Below the pieces are notes generated by a model. It was not told where the DNA came from and ran no database searches. It worked only from the letters and a program-made list of their open reading frames with translations. Below, in pieces: positions 19,624 to 28,343 of a stretch of DNA of 64,000 nt; positions within the stretch are counted from its first letter, which is position 1; each line of letters opens with the position of its first letter. Source of the DNA: Natrinema sp. HArc-T2 (GTDB lineage Archaea > Halobacteriota > Halobacteria > Halobacteriales > Natrialbaceae); the NCBI RefSeq assembly GCF_041821085.1, contig NZ_JBGUAZ010000005.1:186001-250000 (forward strand). The letters are read 5' to 3'. A program made the position numbers and the translations under genes.

Positions 19624-21558
19624 ATGAGCACTGTAGAGCAGCAACTCGACGATCTCAAAGCACAGATCACGAGCGAGTTACCGAGCGATATCTCGGTCTC
19701 CTCGGTGAAATACGAAGGCCCCGAACTGGTGGTCTACACCCGCGACCCGAAGAAATTCGCCCAGCAGGGCGATCTCATTCGCCAGCTCGCGAGTAAGCTT
19801 CGCAAGCGGATCACCGTCCGGCCCGACCCAAGCGTTCTCTCGCGACCCGAACAGGCCCGCGAGGAGATTATGGACGTCATCCCCGACGAAGCAGGGGTGA
19901 CCGACCTCGACTTTCACGCCGACACCGGCGAGGTCGTCATCGAGGCCGAAAAGCCCGGCATGGTGATCGGCCGTCACGGCTCGACGCTCCGTGAAATCAC
20001 GAAAAACGTCGGCTGGACGCCCGAAGTCGTCCGCACGCCGCCGATCGAATCCTCGACCGTCTCGAACGTTCGGAGCTTCCTCAAACAGGAACGCGACGAC
20101 CGACGGGACATCTTGGAGAAGGTCGGCCGACAGATCCACCGCGAAGAGATGTCCGACGACGAGTACGTCCGCATCTCCACGTTGGGCTGCTGTCGCGAGG
20201 TCGGTCGGGCATCTTTCATCCTTTCGACGCCCGAAACCCGGATTCTCATCGACTGCGGTGACAAACCCGGCGCAGAGGGAGAAGTCCCCTATCTCCACGC
20301 CCCGGAAGCGTTCGGTGCAGGCCCACAGTCGATCGACGCCGTCGTCCTCACCCACGCTCACCTCGACCACTCCGCGTTTATCCCGCTGTTGTTCAAATAC
20401 GGCTACGACGGCCCGATCTACTGTACCGAACCCACGCGGGACCTGATGGGCCTGCTGACGCTCGACTATCTCGACGTTGCGGCCAAGGAAGGCCGAAGCC
20501 CACCCTACGAGAGCGAACAGGTCCGCGAAGCGATCAAACACACCATCCCGCTCGAGTACGGCGACGTCACCGACATCGCGCCCGACGTCAAACTCACCTT
20601 CCACAACGCCGGTCACATCCTCGGGTCGGCCGTCTCACACTTCCACATCGGCGACGGCCTCTACAACGTTGCCTTCTCCGGCGACATCCACTACGAGGAC
20701 ACCCGCCTGTTCAACGGCGCGGTCAACGACTTCCCGCGCGTCGAAACGCTCGTCCTCGAGTCGACCTACGGCGGTCGCAACGACTACCAGACTGACCAGC
20801 AAGACTCCGAAGAGAAACTCAAGGAAGTCATCAACGAGACCTACGAGAAGGGCGGCAAGATCGTCATTCCGGCGTTCGCGGTCGGTCGCTCCCAGGAAAT
20901 CATGCTCGTCTTGGAAGAGGCGATGCGCAACGGCGACATCCCCTCGATGCCGGTCCACTTAGACGGCATGATCTGGGAGGCAACGGCGATCCACACCACC
21001 TACCCCGAGTACCTCCGTGACGACCTGCGCGACCGCATCTTCCACGAGGACGAAAACCCCTTCCTCGCCGAGGAGTTCAACCACATCGACAGCGGCGAGG
21101 AGGAACGCCAAGACGTCGCCGACGGCGACTCCTGTATCATCCTCTCGACCTCGGGGATGGTCACCGGCGGCCCGATCATGTCCTGGCTCTCGCATATCGG
21201 CCCTGACCCGGACTCGACGCTGCTCTTCGTCGGCTACCAGGCCCAGGGCACCCTCGGCCGACGTATTCAGAACGGCTGGGACGAGATCCCAACGAGCGAA
21301 GTCGGCGCCATGGGCAACGGCGGCGGCCGCGGCACCCTCTCGCTGAACATGAACGTCGAAACCGTCGACGGCTTCTCCGGCCACGCCGACCGCGCCGGCC
21401 TCGAGAACTTCGTCAAAACGATGAACCCACGCCCCGAGAAAGTCCTCTGTGTCCACGGCGACGAACGCTCCACGCAGGACCTCTCGTCGGCGCTCTACCA
21501 TAACTACGATATGCGAACCTTCGCCCCGAAGAATCTGGAAACCTTCCGTTTCCTCTGA
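19624..21558 (+). CDS. Archaeal CPSF ribonuclease aCPSF1 / termination factor FttA
   Basis: A 644-residue KH plus metallo-beta-lactamase/beta-CASP protein. Two KH-like modules fill residues ~1-145, with GMVIGRHGSTLREITKNVGW as the GxxG region. The metallo-beta-lactamase motif THAHLDHSA has its ligands at residues 244-249. HILGSAVSHF, SGDIHYEDT, ESTYGGR, PAFAVGRSQE, STSGMVTGGP and FSGHADR are the remaining MBL/beta-CASP motifs. The family performs 5' exo- and endo-ribonucleolysis and terminates archaeal transcription. ATG at 19624 begins MSTVEQQLDDLKAQI. A hairpin starts on its own stop codon. Confidence 0.97.
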   Translation: MSTVEQQLDDLKAQITSELPSDISVSSVKYEGPELVVYTRDPKKFAQQGDLIRQLASKLRKRITVRPDPSVLSRPEQAREEIMDVIPDEAGVTDLDFHADTGEVVIEAEKPGMVIGRHGSTLREITKNVGWTPEVVRTPPIESSTVSNVRSFLKQERDDRRDILEKVGRQIHREEMSDDEYVRISTLGCCREVGRASFILSTPETRILIDCGDKPGAEGEVPYLHAPEAFGAGPQSIDAVVLTHAHLDHSAFIPLLFKYGYDGPIYCTEPTRDLMGLLTLDYLDVAAKEGRSPPYESEQVREAIKHTIPLEYGDVTDIAPDVKLTFHNAGHILGSAVSHFHIGDGLYNVAFSGDIHYEDTRLFNGAVNDFPRVETLVLESTYGGRNDYQTDQQDSEEKLKEVINETYEKGGKIVIPAFAVGRSQEIMLVLEEAMRNGDIPSMPVHLDGMIWEATAIHTTYPEYLRDDLRDRIFHEDENPFLAEEFNHIDSGEEERQDVADGDSCIILSTSGMVTGGPIMSWLSHIGPDPDSTLLFVGYQAQGTLGRRIQNGWDEIPTSEVGAMGNGGGRGTLSLNMNVETVDGFSGHADRAGLENFVKTMNPRPEKVLCVHGDERSTQDLSSALYHNYDMRTFAPKNLETFRFL

Positions 21559-21765
21559 AAGCCCTCGCGAGCGCCTGGCGGCGCTCGCTCGCCCTTTCAA
21601 TGTCTACCGGAGCGCCGCAGGCGCTCCGGTCGCCCGGAAATCTTCGATTTCCGCAGGCCGCCAGGGTCGCACCGCAGCGCGGCGCGCGAACCTGCGCTCC
21701 GCGCGATCGGCCTGCCCTCCCCCGTGACTCGAGCGCTCGCCTCCTGATCGAGGCGAGCGCTCGAG
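21556..21765. repeat. Array of strong inverted repeats starting at the aCPSF1 stop codon
   Basis: Successive stem-loops fill almost the whole gap. (1) GCGAGCGCC/GGCGCTCGC at 21567-21575/21580-21588, nested in TGAAAG/CTTTCA (21556-21561/21594-21599), whose first three bases are the aCPSF1 stop. (2) An 11-bp stem at 21606-21616/21620-21630 with loop GCA. (3) An 8-bp stem CGGAAATC/GATTTCCG at 21635-21642/21646-21653. (4) A longer structure closed by GCAGGCC/GGCCTGC (21653-21659/21709-21715). (5) A perfect 16-bp stem at 21728-21743/21750-21765 with loop CTGATC. No coding potential. Likely roles: transcription end region between convergent genes, or a stable RNA. Confidence 0.8.
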
Positions 21766-21820
21766 ACGGCCACGTGGATGACCGATCAGTGCAGAATCGG
21801 TCGGAATCCCGAACGGGACG

Positions 21821-22522
21821 TCACTGACCGTCGTCCGATGAGATAGCCGCTTCGCCGTCGGCCACTGTCGACTCGTCACCCTCCCAGCGTTCCTCGTGGA
21901 CGAGCGTCTCCATATCGAGTCGCTCACGCCATCCTTCCTGCTGAAGCACGGGTTCCTCGGGGAAGCCGTCTTCCGGATAGCCAAGACAGAGATACGCGAC
22001 CGGCTTGACGTGTGGCGGAATGTCGAGTACCTCCTGGACCTCGTAGGGGTAGAGGACACTCACCCAACCGACGCCGACACCCTCCGCTCGAGCAGCCAGC
22101 CAGAGATTCTGCACCGCGAGACACGTCGAGTAGACGTCAGCACGCTTCATCGAACTGCGGCCCAACACGTGGGGCGCGCCGCGGGTCGGATCGCAGGTCA
22201 CGCAGATGTTGATCGGTGACTCACGAATTCCCTCGAGTTTCAGCTCCGCGAACTCGCTTCGCCGCGGTTCCTCGTAGCCTTCACGGGCGGCCGCGATGGC
22301 GCGTTCTGCGATCGACGCGATTTCAGCTTTGGTCTCCCCGTCGCTGACGACGACGAGATCCCAGGGCTGTGAAAACCCGACGCTCGGCGCGTGGTGGGCG
22401 GCCTGCAGCAGTCGATCGAGGACCTCATCAGGAACCGGCTCGTCACGAAATCGCCGAATGTCGCGCCGGGCGTAGATCGTCTTGTACACCGCATCCCGCT
22501 CCGCGTCCGTGAATGCAACCAT
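21821..22522 (-). CDS. bluB: 5,6-dimethylbenzimidazole synthase BluB
   Basis: A 233-residue flavin-dependent, nitroreductase-fold protein. YARRDIRRFRDEPVPDEVL, AAHHAPSVGFSQPWDLVVV and the block CDPTRGAPHVLGRSSMKRADVYSTCLAVQNLWLAARAEGVGVGWVSVL match BluB, which breaks down FMNH2 with oxygen to make the lower ligand of vitamin B12. The short hydrophilic C-terminal tail (DESTVADGEAAISSDDGQ) is a haloarchaeal addition. No other cobalamin gene is in the window. It converges on aCPSF1 across the hairpin array. Confidence 0.93.
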   Translation of the reverse strand: MVAFTDAERDAVYKTIYARRDIRRFRDEPVPDEVLDRLLQAAHHAPSVGFSQPWDLVVVSDGETKAEIASIAERAIAAAREGYEEPRRSEFAELKLEGIRESPINICVTCDPTRGAPHVLGRSSMKRADVYSTCLAVQNLWLAARAEGVGVGWVSVLYPYEVQEVLDIPPHVKPVAYLCLGYPEDGFPEEPVLQQEGWRERLDMETLVHEERWEGDESTVADGEAAISSDDGQ

Positions 22523-22626
22523 TGTTGCAGCTATGAAATTAGGGTTGTATAAAACCGATGACTAGCTGGCGACCGGCGGACTCGAGCGGGGCGAACTCCA
22601 CTACTTGCCGCTCGCCCGCGGGCCGA

Positions 22627-23439
22627 TCACTCGGGGGCGTCGGCTGGATCGACGACCTCGCCCGTCGCAGGATAGACGCCGACCTGGTCGCAGCTGTCGG
22701 CCATCGGACACGCCTCGGGATCGTCCAGACAGGCTGGTTTGCGCGCAGTACAGTACTCGCGGCCGAACTGGATCGTCGCCGTGTGGCCGAAGCCGCACTT
22801 CGCTGCGGGCACGTCGCGCTCGAGGACCTCACGAACCGTCTCGTGATCGGCATCCTGCGGCGCGATACCCAACCGCCGGTAGATCCGGTGAACGTGCGTG
22901 TCAACAGGGAAGACGCCGCCACGGCCACCCGAAAAGAGCAGGACGCAGTCGGCGGTCTTCGGGCCGACGCCACGAACCTCGAGCAGCGTCTCGCGAACCG
23001 CTGACGGCTCCTCGTCTTTGACGAACGTATCGAACGCGGCTGCGGAACCGAACGCCTCGAGCACCCACTCGGCAGTGTCGATGATGGTTTCGGACTTCTG
23101 ATTATAGAGCCCCGCTGAACTGATCGTCTCGGCAAGCGTCGACTGCTCGGCGCTGGCGAGCGATTCGGCGAGGTCGACGTCATCGCCATCGTATCGCTCG
23201 AGCAGTGCATCGTGAGCCGGCTGGCTCGCCTTGTCGCTGGTGTTCTGGCTCAGGATCGTCCGGACGAGACAGGTGAAGGCGTCCTGACCGCCGTAGGTCT
23301 TCTGCCAGTATAGCTCACCCAGTCGGTCGACGATCGCCTCTGCACGGGTGTCGGCTGTCGCGGGATCGAACTCGGCGGCCGCACCGCCACCCGCCGTGCC
23401 GCCGCTGATGTTGACCGCAGGCTCCGGATCGTCGCTCAT
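22627..23439 (-). CDS. nth: Endonuclease III (HhH-GPD DNA glycosylase)
   Basis: A 270-residue protein. After a ~30-residue Gly/Ala-rich N-terminus comes the glycosylase core: FTCLVRTILSQNTSDKASQ, the helix-hairpin-helix LLEVRGVGPKTADCVLLF with the catalytic lysine, and FPVDTHVHRI with the catalytic aspartate. At the C-terminus four cysteines (CTARKPAC, then ..ACPMADSC) form the 4Fe-4S ligand set. It removes oxidised pyrimidines in base excision repair. The start is at the CAT 23437-23439 (MSDDPEPAVNI); the frame is open nine codons further upstream. bluB follows on the same strand after about 100 bases. Confidence 0.93.
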   Translation of the reverse strand: MSDDPEPAVNISGGTAGGGAAAEFDPATADTRAEAIVDRLGELYWQKTYGGQDAFTCLVRTILSQNTSDKASQPAHDALLERYDGDDVDLAESLASAEQSTLAETISSAGLYNQKSETIIDTAEWVLEAFGSAAAFDTFVKDEEPSAVRETLLEVRGVGPKTADCVLLFSGGRGGVFPVDTHVHRIYRRLGIAPQDADHETVREVLERDVPAAKCGFGHTATIQFGREYCTARKPACLDDPEACPMADSCDQVGVYPATGEVVDPADAPE

Positions 23440-23508
23440 ACCCGAACGGTGGGGCGGGCAGGACAAAACGGCGACGGAACCGGTGGGTCTCGAGCAGTTA
23501 CAACCGTC

Positions 23509-23922
23509 TCACTCGACGCTGACCGTCACCGTCGCCTCGGCACCGTCGGCCAGCGCCGCGACGAGATCGTGGCCGAACCCTTCGGCTGCGAACTCGGCAC
23601 CGACCATGATCGTCCGGTCGTCGACGTAGTCGCTCGTCCGCCCCACCGCGCTTCGCTCGTTCGTCAGCTCGAGATCGGGATGACCACATCCCGTGACCGA
23701 TTCCGTGTGACCGTCAGCCTCGACAGTAACCGTGATCGTCGCATCAGCATCCTGGCAGGCCGCGACGAACTCGGGGTCGAAATCAGCTGGCGAACGGTCG
23801 GCCTCGATCGCGAGGATGCAGTCGCCCGCAGGAGTGAGATAGTCGTCAGTCGTCACTTCGAAGGTGCTCGCATGTTCGGCACTGACGTGCTCGTGGCCGC
23901 GAGCGTGGATGACTTCGTCCAT
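23509..23922 (-). CDS. DUF371 family protein
   Basis: A 137-residue archaeal protein with the DUF371 pattern: EVIHARGHEHVSAEHASTFEVTTDDYLTPAGDCILAIEADRSPADFDPEFVAACQ, then GCGHPDLELTNERSAVGRTSDYVDDRTIMVGA. The family is small, archaeal and functionally uncharacterised; the conserved G-H/T.DD.LTP.GDCI/I.AD.. residues suggest a compact beta fold. It shares direction with nth and the phosphatase-fold gene, about 70 bases from each, so the three may be co-transcribed. Confidence 0.88.
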   Translation of the reverse strand: MDEVIHARGHEHVSAEHASTFEVTTDDYLTPAGDCILAIEADRSPADFDPEFVAACQDADATITVTVEADGHTESVTGCGHPDLELTNERSAVGRTSDYVDDRTIMVGAEFAAEGFGHDLVAALADGAEATVTVSVE

Positions 23923-23988
23923 GCGACGGAGTTCGGTGCCGGGCGGAAAACGGAATCGAATCGGGCCCGTCTCGAGCCCGTGTGTCGC

Positions 23989-25332
23989 TCAGACGAGGCT
24001 CGCGCCGTCGAAGTCACCGCGACTGTAGTCGATCTCCATCAGATCGAGGATCGTCGGCGTGATGTCGAAGAGGTCGGCGTCCTCGATCGACGCTTCCGGA
24101 TCGTCGATGTAAAGCGACGTGTTGTCGAAGCTGTGCATCCCGTTGCGTGGCCCCGTGGTAAAGATCTCGGAGTTTGCTTTGAACCCGGACTTCAGATCGA
24201 AGCCCTTGTTCGGAATCGCGACCAGATCGGGCGCGATGTCGTCGTGGTCGCCACGGAAGGCCGCTTCCTTCTCGACGACACGGTCGACGACCTTGTTGCC
24301 GTCGGGACCCTCGAGGTCCTCGAGATCGGCTTTGAGCTGGTCGCGGACCTCGTCGTACTCGGATTCGGGGACGGAGCCGCGGGGTTCGCGTCCCTCGAGG
24401 TTGATGTAGAAACGACCAGGGATGAACGAGTAGGCTTTCGTATCAGTCGAGATATCGCCCAGTTCCTCGGGCTCGTCGGTCTGGAAGGAGAGCCAGCCCT
24501 CCTCTCGGAGCCACTCGTTGAAGTGGACTTCGTAGTCGAGACTGGTGAAGCCGTGGTCGGAGGCGACGATCATGGTAACGTCGTCGGGGAGTGTCTCGCG
24601 CAGCCGACCGATGTAGTCGTCGACCTTCTGGTAGAACTCGATGAAGTCGTCTTTGTACTCGCCGTCGCGCTCGTAGTCCTTGAAGAGGAAGTGATTGACC
24701 CGGTCGGTCGTCATGAAGACGCCAAAGAAGAGGTCCCAGTCGTCTTCCTCGATGTAGTGTTTGAACGCCTCGAAGCGCGCGTCGACGGTCGCGTGAGCGT
24801 CCTCGATGAACTCGGCCTTGTCGTCCTGATGCCCGAGTTTCGGGTTGACGTCGATCCGATAGTCGAGCGTCTCGAGGTAGTCACGAACGTCATCGGGGTA
24901 GGCTGCTTTCTCGAGGTCGGGCGAGAGAAAGCCCGAGACCATCCGCTGGACGTCGCGCTGTGGCGGGAACGTGACGGGGACGTTCAGTACTGTCGCCGTG
25001 CGACCGGCTTCCTGAACGCGGTCCCAGACACGGTTAGCCTGGACGTCACGGCCCATCGGGACATAGGTGTCGTAGGTGCCGACTTCCCGGTCCTGGAAGC
25101 CGTAGACGCCGGTCTCGCCGGGGTTCTTCCCAGTCGTCAGCGACGGCCAGCAGGCGCTGGATTCCGGCGGGACGATACTCGAGATTTCTGCCGCCGTGCC
25201 GTCGTCGGCGAGTGCTGCAAAGTTGGGAAACAGTTCCTCGTGCTCTGAAAGGAGACTATACGGTACGCCATCGACCCCAATAAACGCGACTCGGGGATCG
25301 CCGTCGCCCCGTAATCGGTCGAACAGACCCAT
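23989..25332 (-). CDS. Alkaline-phosphatase-superfamily phosphodiesterase/nucleotide pyrophosphatase
   Basis: A 447-residue protein from the CAT at 25330-25332 (MGLFDRLRGDGD). VAFIGVDGVPYSLL holds the first metal-binding Asp, IVPPESSACWPSLTTGKNPGETGVYGF the nucleophile region, FFGVFMTTDRVNHFLF the Asp/His pair, and TMIVASDHGFTSL plus RNGMHSFDN the remaining metal ligands. These are the motifs of the type I phosphodiesterase/nucleotide pyrophosphatase branch. No signal peptide is visible, so it acts in the cytoplasm. The substrate cannot be read from the sequence; relatives act on nucleotides, glycans or phospholipids. Confidence 0.9.
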   Translation of the reverse strand: MGLFDRLRGDGDPRVAFIGVDGVPYSLLSEHEELFPNFAALADDGTAAEISSIVPPESSACWPSLTTGKNPGETGVYGFQDREVGTYDTYVPMGRDVQANRVWDRVQEAGRTATVLNVPVTFPPQRDVQRMVSGFLSPDLEKAAYPDDVRDYLETLDYRIDVNPKLGHQDDKAEFIEDAHATVDARFEAFKHYIEEDDWDLFFGVFMTTDRVNHFLFKDYERDGEYKDDFIEFYQKVDDYIGRLRETLPDDVTMIVASDHGFTSLDYEVHFNEWLREEGWLSFQTDEPEELGDISTDTKAYSFIPGRFYINLEGREPRGSVPESEYDEVRDQLKADLEDLEGPDGNKVVDRVVEKEAAFRGDHDDIAPDLVAIPNKGFDLKSGFKANSEIFTTGPRNGMHSFDNTSLYIDDPEASIEDADLFDITPTILDLMEIDYSRGDFDGASLV

Positions 25333-25524
25333 GGCCGGACGTAGTTCGACCGGGTACAAGAAGGTTCGTTTCGGAACAGTGTTTTGCGAATACCTGCGAC
25401 ACCGGCTGCTGCAATGAGAGTCCCCCTCAGCTACCGATGAGAGAGGGGTCGAGACGAGGACGAGAGCGAACGACAGACGCCGTGACCGGTCCGTGAGTCG
25501 TCGTCTTCGAACACGCTCGTGGAG

Positions 25525-25659
25525 TTACTCGTCGCGGTCGCTCGAGTCCGCGGGCTCGAAGTTCGCTGGGACGACCGTGAGGTGGGCCATGCCAACGCCG
25601 GATTCGGCTGCGGTGTCGGCTGCCGATCCCGAACGTGGGGCGGAGTTGGATGCTGCCAT
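25525..25659 (-). CDS. Possible small protein, 44 residues
   Basis: A short minus-strand frame beginning at the CAT 25657-25659 reads MAASNSAPRSGSAADTAAES and then GVGMAHLTVVPANFEPADSSDRDE before a stop. The acidic, Ala/Ser-rich composition suits a haloarchaeal protein, and MAHLTVVP.NFEP looks like a conserved core, possibly with its own start at 25590. It lies in the gap between the phosphatase-fold gene and ppa. Too short to be sure. Confidence 0.4.
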   Translation of the reverse strand: MAASNSAPRSGSAADTAAESGVGMAHLTVVPANFEPADSSDRDE

Positions 25660-25793
25660 ACGGTGAGAACTACGGGAGAGACGGGGATAAAATTACCCAT
25701 GCTCATAACGCATCCGGCGACAGGCCGGAGATAACTCTGGGGAATCGACCGGTGGAGCCGACGACAGAAAGGAAAAACGACCGGTCGCGGTCG

Positions 25794-26327
25794 TTACTCG
25801 AAGTGCTCTTCGTAGAGGTCCTGGGCGTGCTCGATCGCGTCGTAGGCAGCCTGCTTGTCCTCCCAGCCCTGTGTCTCGACTTCCTTGCCTTCCTCGAGGT
25901 TCTTGTAGGTCTCGAAGAACTCGTCGATCTCGTCGAGTTGCTGCTGTGGGATGTCGTCGAGGTCTTCGATGTGGTCGTAGCGTGGGTCCTCACTCGGGAC
26001 GGCGATGACCTTGTCGTCCTGCTCGCCATCGTCGTCCATCTTCATCAGGGCGACGGGACGGGCTTCGATGACACAGCCGGGGAACGTCTGATCCTCGACG
26101 AGGACGAGCACGTCGAAGGGATCCTCGTCGTCGTAATAGGACTGCGGGATGAAACCGTAGTCGCTCGGATAGTGAACGTTGCTGTGGAGCACGCGGTCGA
26201 GGACGACGCCCGGCACGTCCTTGTCGTACTCGTACTTGTTTCGCTCGCCTTTGAGACATTCCACGACGGCGTAGATCTCTTCGGGTGCGTTCGGTCCAGT
26301 TTCGAGGTCTTCCCAGAGGTTGACCAT
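25794..26327 (-). CDS. ppa: Inorganic pyrophosphatase (family I)
   Basis: A 177-residue protein with all family I signatures: VVECLKGERNKYEYDKD, DRVLHSNVHYPSDYGFIPQSYYDDEDPFDVLVLVEDQTFPGCVIEARPVALMKMDDDGEQDDKVIAVP. The DxxPxD-type stretch DDEDPFDVLVLV and the downstream D.G..DDK hold the metal-binding aspartates. It hydrolyses pyrophosphate in the cytoplasm, pulling polymerase and activation reactions forward. The length is normal and the start MVNLWEDLETGP is the family start. It is monocistronic. Confidence 0.96.
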   Translation of the reverse strand: MVNLWEDLETGPNAPEEIYAVVECLKGERNKYEYDKDVPGVVLDRVLHSNVHYPSDYGFIPQSYYDDEDPFDVLVLVEDQTFPGCVIEARPVALMKMDDDGEQDDKVIAVPSEDPRYDHIEDLDDIPQQQLDEIDEFFETYKNLEEGKEVETQGWEDKQAAYDAIEHAQDLYEEHFE

Positions 26328-26533
26328 GTACCGGAAGGTCCACCGTCGATCAAAAAGTACTTTCGTAATCGACTGTCAGTATTCGAGTGACGGTTGCCAG
26401 ATATTCGACAGACACCACGAAGGCCCGTTACACCCGTCTCCGGCCTCGTATCGGTCGGTCGCCGGGTGTCCGACCGGCTGATACGAAGGGATAGTTGACA
26501 AGTCTTAAATAGTCTGGTGACAATTGCACAAGT

Positions 26534-26893
26534 ATGTCAGAGGCACAATCAATCACCGGCGAACAGAGTATTGCACGCGAACTCACCGCCTTCCAAAACA
26601 ACATCCTCGTCATCCTCGCGAAAGAGCCGATGTACGGCCTCGCGATCAAGCGTGAACTCGAGGACTACTACGGAACGGAAGTAAACCACGGACGTCTCTA
26701 CCCCAACCTCGACGAACTCGTCGACCTGGGACTGGTCGAAAAGAGCGAACTCGACAAGCGAACCAACCAGTACTCGCTGACCGACGACGGCTACGAGGCC
26801 GTCCTCGACGGCATCGAGTGGACGCTCTCGAAGGTCGTCACGGGCGACGACCGCGCCGACGAGATCCGCGACATCGTCGAAAACAGCTACTAG
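26534..26893 (+). CDS. PadR-family transcriptional regulator
   Basis: A 119-residue winged-helix protein: ELTAFQNNILVILAKEPMYGLAIKRELEDYYGTEVNHGRLYPNLDELVDLGLVEKSELDKRTNQYSLTDDGYEAVL. 'MYGLAIKREL', 'GRLYPNL..L...GLVEK' and 'Y.LT..G' are the PadR recognition-helix and wing patterns. Such small haloarchaeal PadR proteins are often autoregulated. The TATA-like CTTAAATA at about 26503-26510 is flanked by TTGACAAG and GTGACAATTG, which could be operator half-sites. rnhA-operon genes converge on it. Confidence 0.88.
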   Translation: MSEAQSITGEQSIARELTAFQNNILVILAKEPMYGLAIKRELEDYYGTEVNHGRLYPNLDELVDLGLVEKSELDKRTNQYSLTDDGYEAVLDGIEWTLSKVVTGDDRADEIRDIVENSY

Positions 26894-26901
26894 AACTGGT
26901 G

Positions 26902-27507
26902 TTACGGGGCTCGCTCGTCAGCAGTCTCGAAGACCAGTTCGATCGATTCTTCGATCACTTCCTGTTGATTGTCCGATGGCCAGGCGTTCCTGACGAAGTA
27001 GTCCGTTCGAAACTCCGCAAGTTCGTCACCAGTCAGTGATTCGATCGGCTTCGCGTAGTGGTTGCCCGCGAAATCGGCCAGGATTGCCGCATTGTCGCCG
27101 TGAACGTCGCCGTGGGCGTCCCTGACCGTCGCGACGAGGTCGCGGTTGTGGGCGTCGACGTCGTCCCAGTCGTCCGGATCGCCCGCCCCCTCGAGTGGAA
27201 TCTCGACCGCGCGGTCGATGTCATCGATGCGGTCGGTTCGGATGACGCCGTCCTCGTGCCACTCTTCGGGATGGAGCACGAGCACGTCGTCGCCGTCGTC
27301 GTCGCGGATGCGAGATGTAAAATCGTGTTCCTCGAGGAGGTCGTCACGACGGTCCTCGTAGGCCGTTGCCTCGTTGTCGTCGACCGCGGTGCGCTTCAGG
27401 CGGGTCAGTCGTTCGACTTCGTCGACGACATCCAGGGGGAGATCCGTCTCGTCGCTTGCAGCTCCGTCACCGTCCTCATCGCCGTCGATCGCGTTCGGAT
27501 CGGTCAT
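26902..27507 (-). CDS. RNase HI operon protein (function unknown)
   Basis: A 201-residue highly acidic protein, LPLDVVDEVERLTRLKRTAVDDNEATAYEDRRDDLLEEHDFTSRIRDDDGDDVLVLHPEEWHEDGVIRTDRIDDIDRAVEIPLEG..., then NHYAKPIESLTGDELAEFRTDYFVRNAWPSDNQQEVIEESIELVF. The family is known in haloarchaea as the 'rnhA operon protein' because it is encoded next to RNase HI, as here (80 bases downstream of rnhA, same strand). Its role is not known; the pairing suggests it modulates or accompanies RNase HI. Confidence 0.85.
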   Translation of the reverse strand: MTDPNAIDGDEDGDGAASDETDLPLDVVDEVERLTRLKRTAVDDNEATAYEDRRDDLLEEHDFTSRIRDDDGDDVLVLHPEEWHEDGVIRTDRIDDIDRAVEIPLEGAGDPDDWDDVDAHNRDLVATVRDAHGDVHGDNAAILADFAGNHYAKPIESLTGDELAEFRTDYFVRNAWPSDNQQEVIEESIELVFETADERAP

Positions 27508-27587
27508 GAGAGCACGTACGCACGCGAGCGGTTTTCCGCTTGCCGATCCAGACCCAGACTTGGGCGTCGGCCCGCGTGGCGTCAGCG

Positions 27588-28181
27588 TCAGGCCTGATCA
27601 AGCGCCTCGTTGACGAGCCCGTCCGCGCGCTCGTTGACATCTCGCGGGACGTACTCGAGGGTCCACTCGTCGAACGCGGCCAGCAGTTCGTGGACGGTCA
27701 CGCGCTTCTCGCGGAGTTCAGGGTTGTTGGTGTCGTACTCGCCACGAACCTGTTTGACGATGAGTTCGGAGTCGCCGCGGACGTGGATCTCGTCGTAGCC
27801 GTAGTCGCGGGCAGCCTCGAGTCCTGCGATCAGCGCGTCGTACTCGGCCTGATTGTTCGTCGCCGTCCCGATGGTCTCGCCGTCCTCGGCGACGATCCCA
27901 TCGCCCGTGACGATCACCCAGCCGATCGCAGCGGGACCGGGATTACCTCGCGAGCCACCGTCGAAGTAGACGTGGGCGCGCCCACCGCTCTCGCGCAGCA
28001 GCGCCTCGAGGTCGCGTGGGTCCGACCCCTGAATCACGATCTTGTCGTCGTAGGCGACGGCCGTCGCCCCGCCCCGGCTGGCCCGCCAGCGCTCGTGGTC
28101 CGTGTTACCAGACTCGACTGAAACGCCCGCATCCTCGAGTCGCTCGCGGGCCGTCTCGACGTCACATTCGATAACCGGCAT
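27588..28181 (-). CDS. rnhA: Ribonuclease HI, archaeal type
   Basis: A 197-residue protein. The C-terminal ~130 residues form the RNase H domain with all four acidic catalytic residues: D74 (VYFDGGSRGNPG), E113 (NNQAEYDALIAG), D137 (VRGDSELIVKQ) and D187 (NERADGLVNEA). The first ~65 residues (CDVETARERLEDAGVSVES..., VAYDDKIVIQGSDPRDLEALLRE) are an N-terminal extension typical of haloarchaeal RNase HI. It degrades RNA in RNA-DNA hybrids, such as primers and R-loops. It diverges from tfb. Confidence 0.95.
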   Translation of the reverse strand: MPVIECDVETARERLEDAGVSVESGNTDHERWRASRGGATAVAYDDKIVIQGSDPRDLEALLRESGGRAHVYFDGGSRGNPGPAAIGWVIVTGDGIVAEDGETIGTATNNQAEYDALIAGLEAARDYGYDEIHVRGDSELIVKQVRGEYDTNNPELREKRVTVHELLAAFDEWTLEYVPRDVNERADGLVNEALDQA

Positions 28182-28308
28182 TCGTGTCCGGGATCGGCCA
28201 GAATCGGATAAAGGTTTTCCGGTTCCCGATCGTAAACTCCGGGTATAAACGCTTGTACTGGCTGTTTTCGGGCAATACGGATCGGGCCAGCAAAATCCTT
28301 ACCAAACA

Positions 28309-28316
28309 TTTATATA
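28309..28316 (+). promoter_or_regulatory. TATA box for tfb
   Basis: TTTATATA, preceded by a purine-rich CCAAACA that may serve as the BRE, ends 28 bases before the ATG of tfb. That spacing places the transcription start at or within a few bases of the ATG, so the mRNA is probably leaderless. A second A/T run (CTATAAAAG, about 28331-28339) is too close to the ATG to act as the TATA box. Confidence 0.7.
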
Positions 28317-28343
28317 CTGTGGTGATACTACTATAAAAGTGCG

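Noticed and set aside
23449..25248. 599-codon plus-strand frame across DUF371 and the phosphatase-fold gene
   Set aside because: It crosses two convincing minus-strand genes and has no recognisable motif; a codon-bias shadow.
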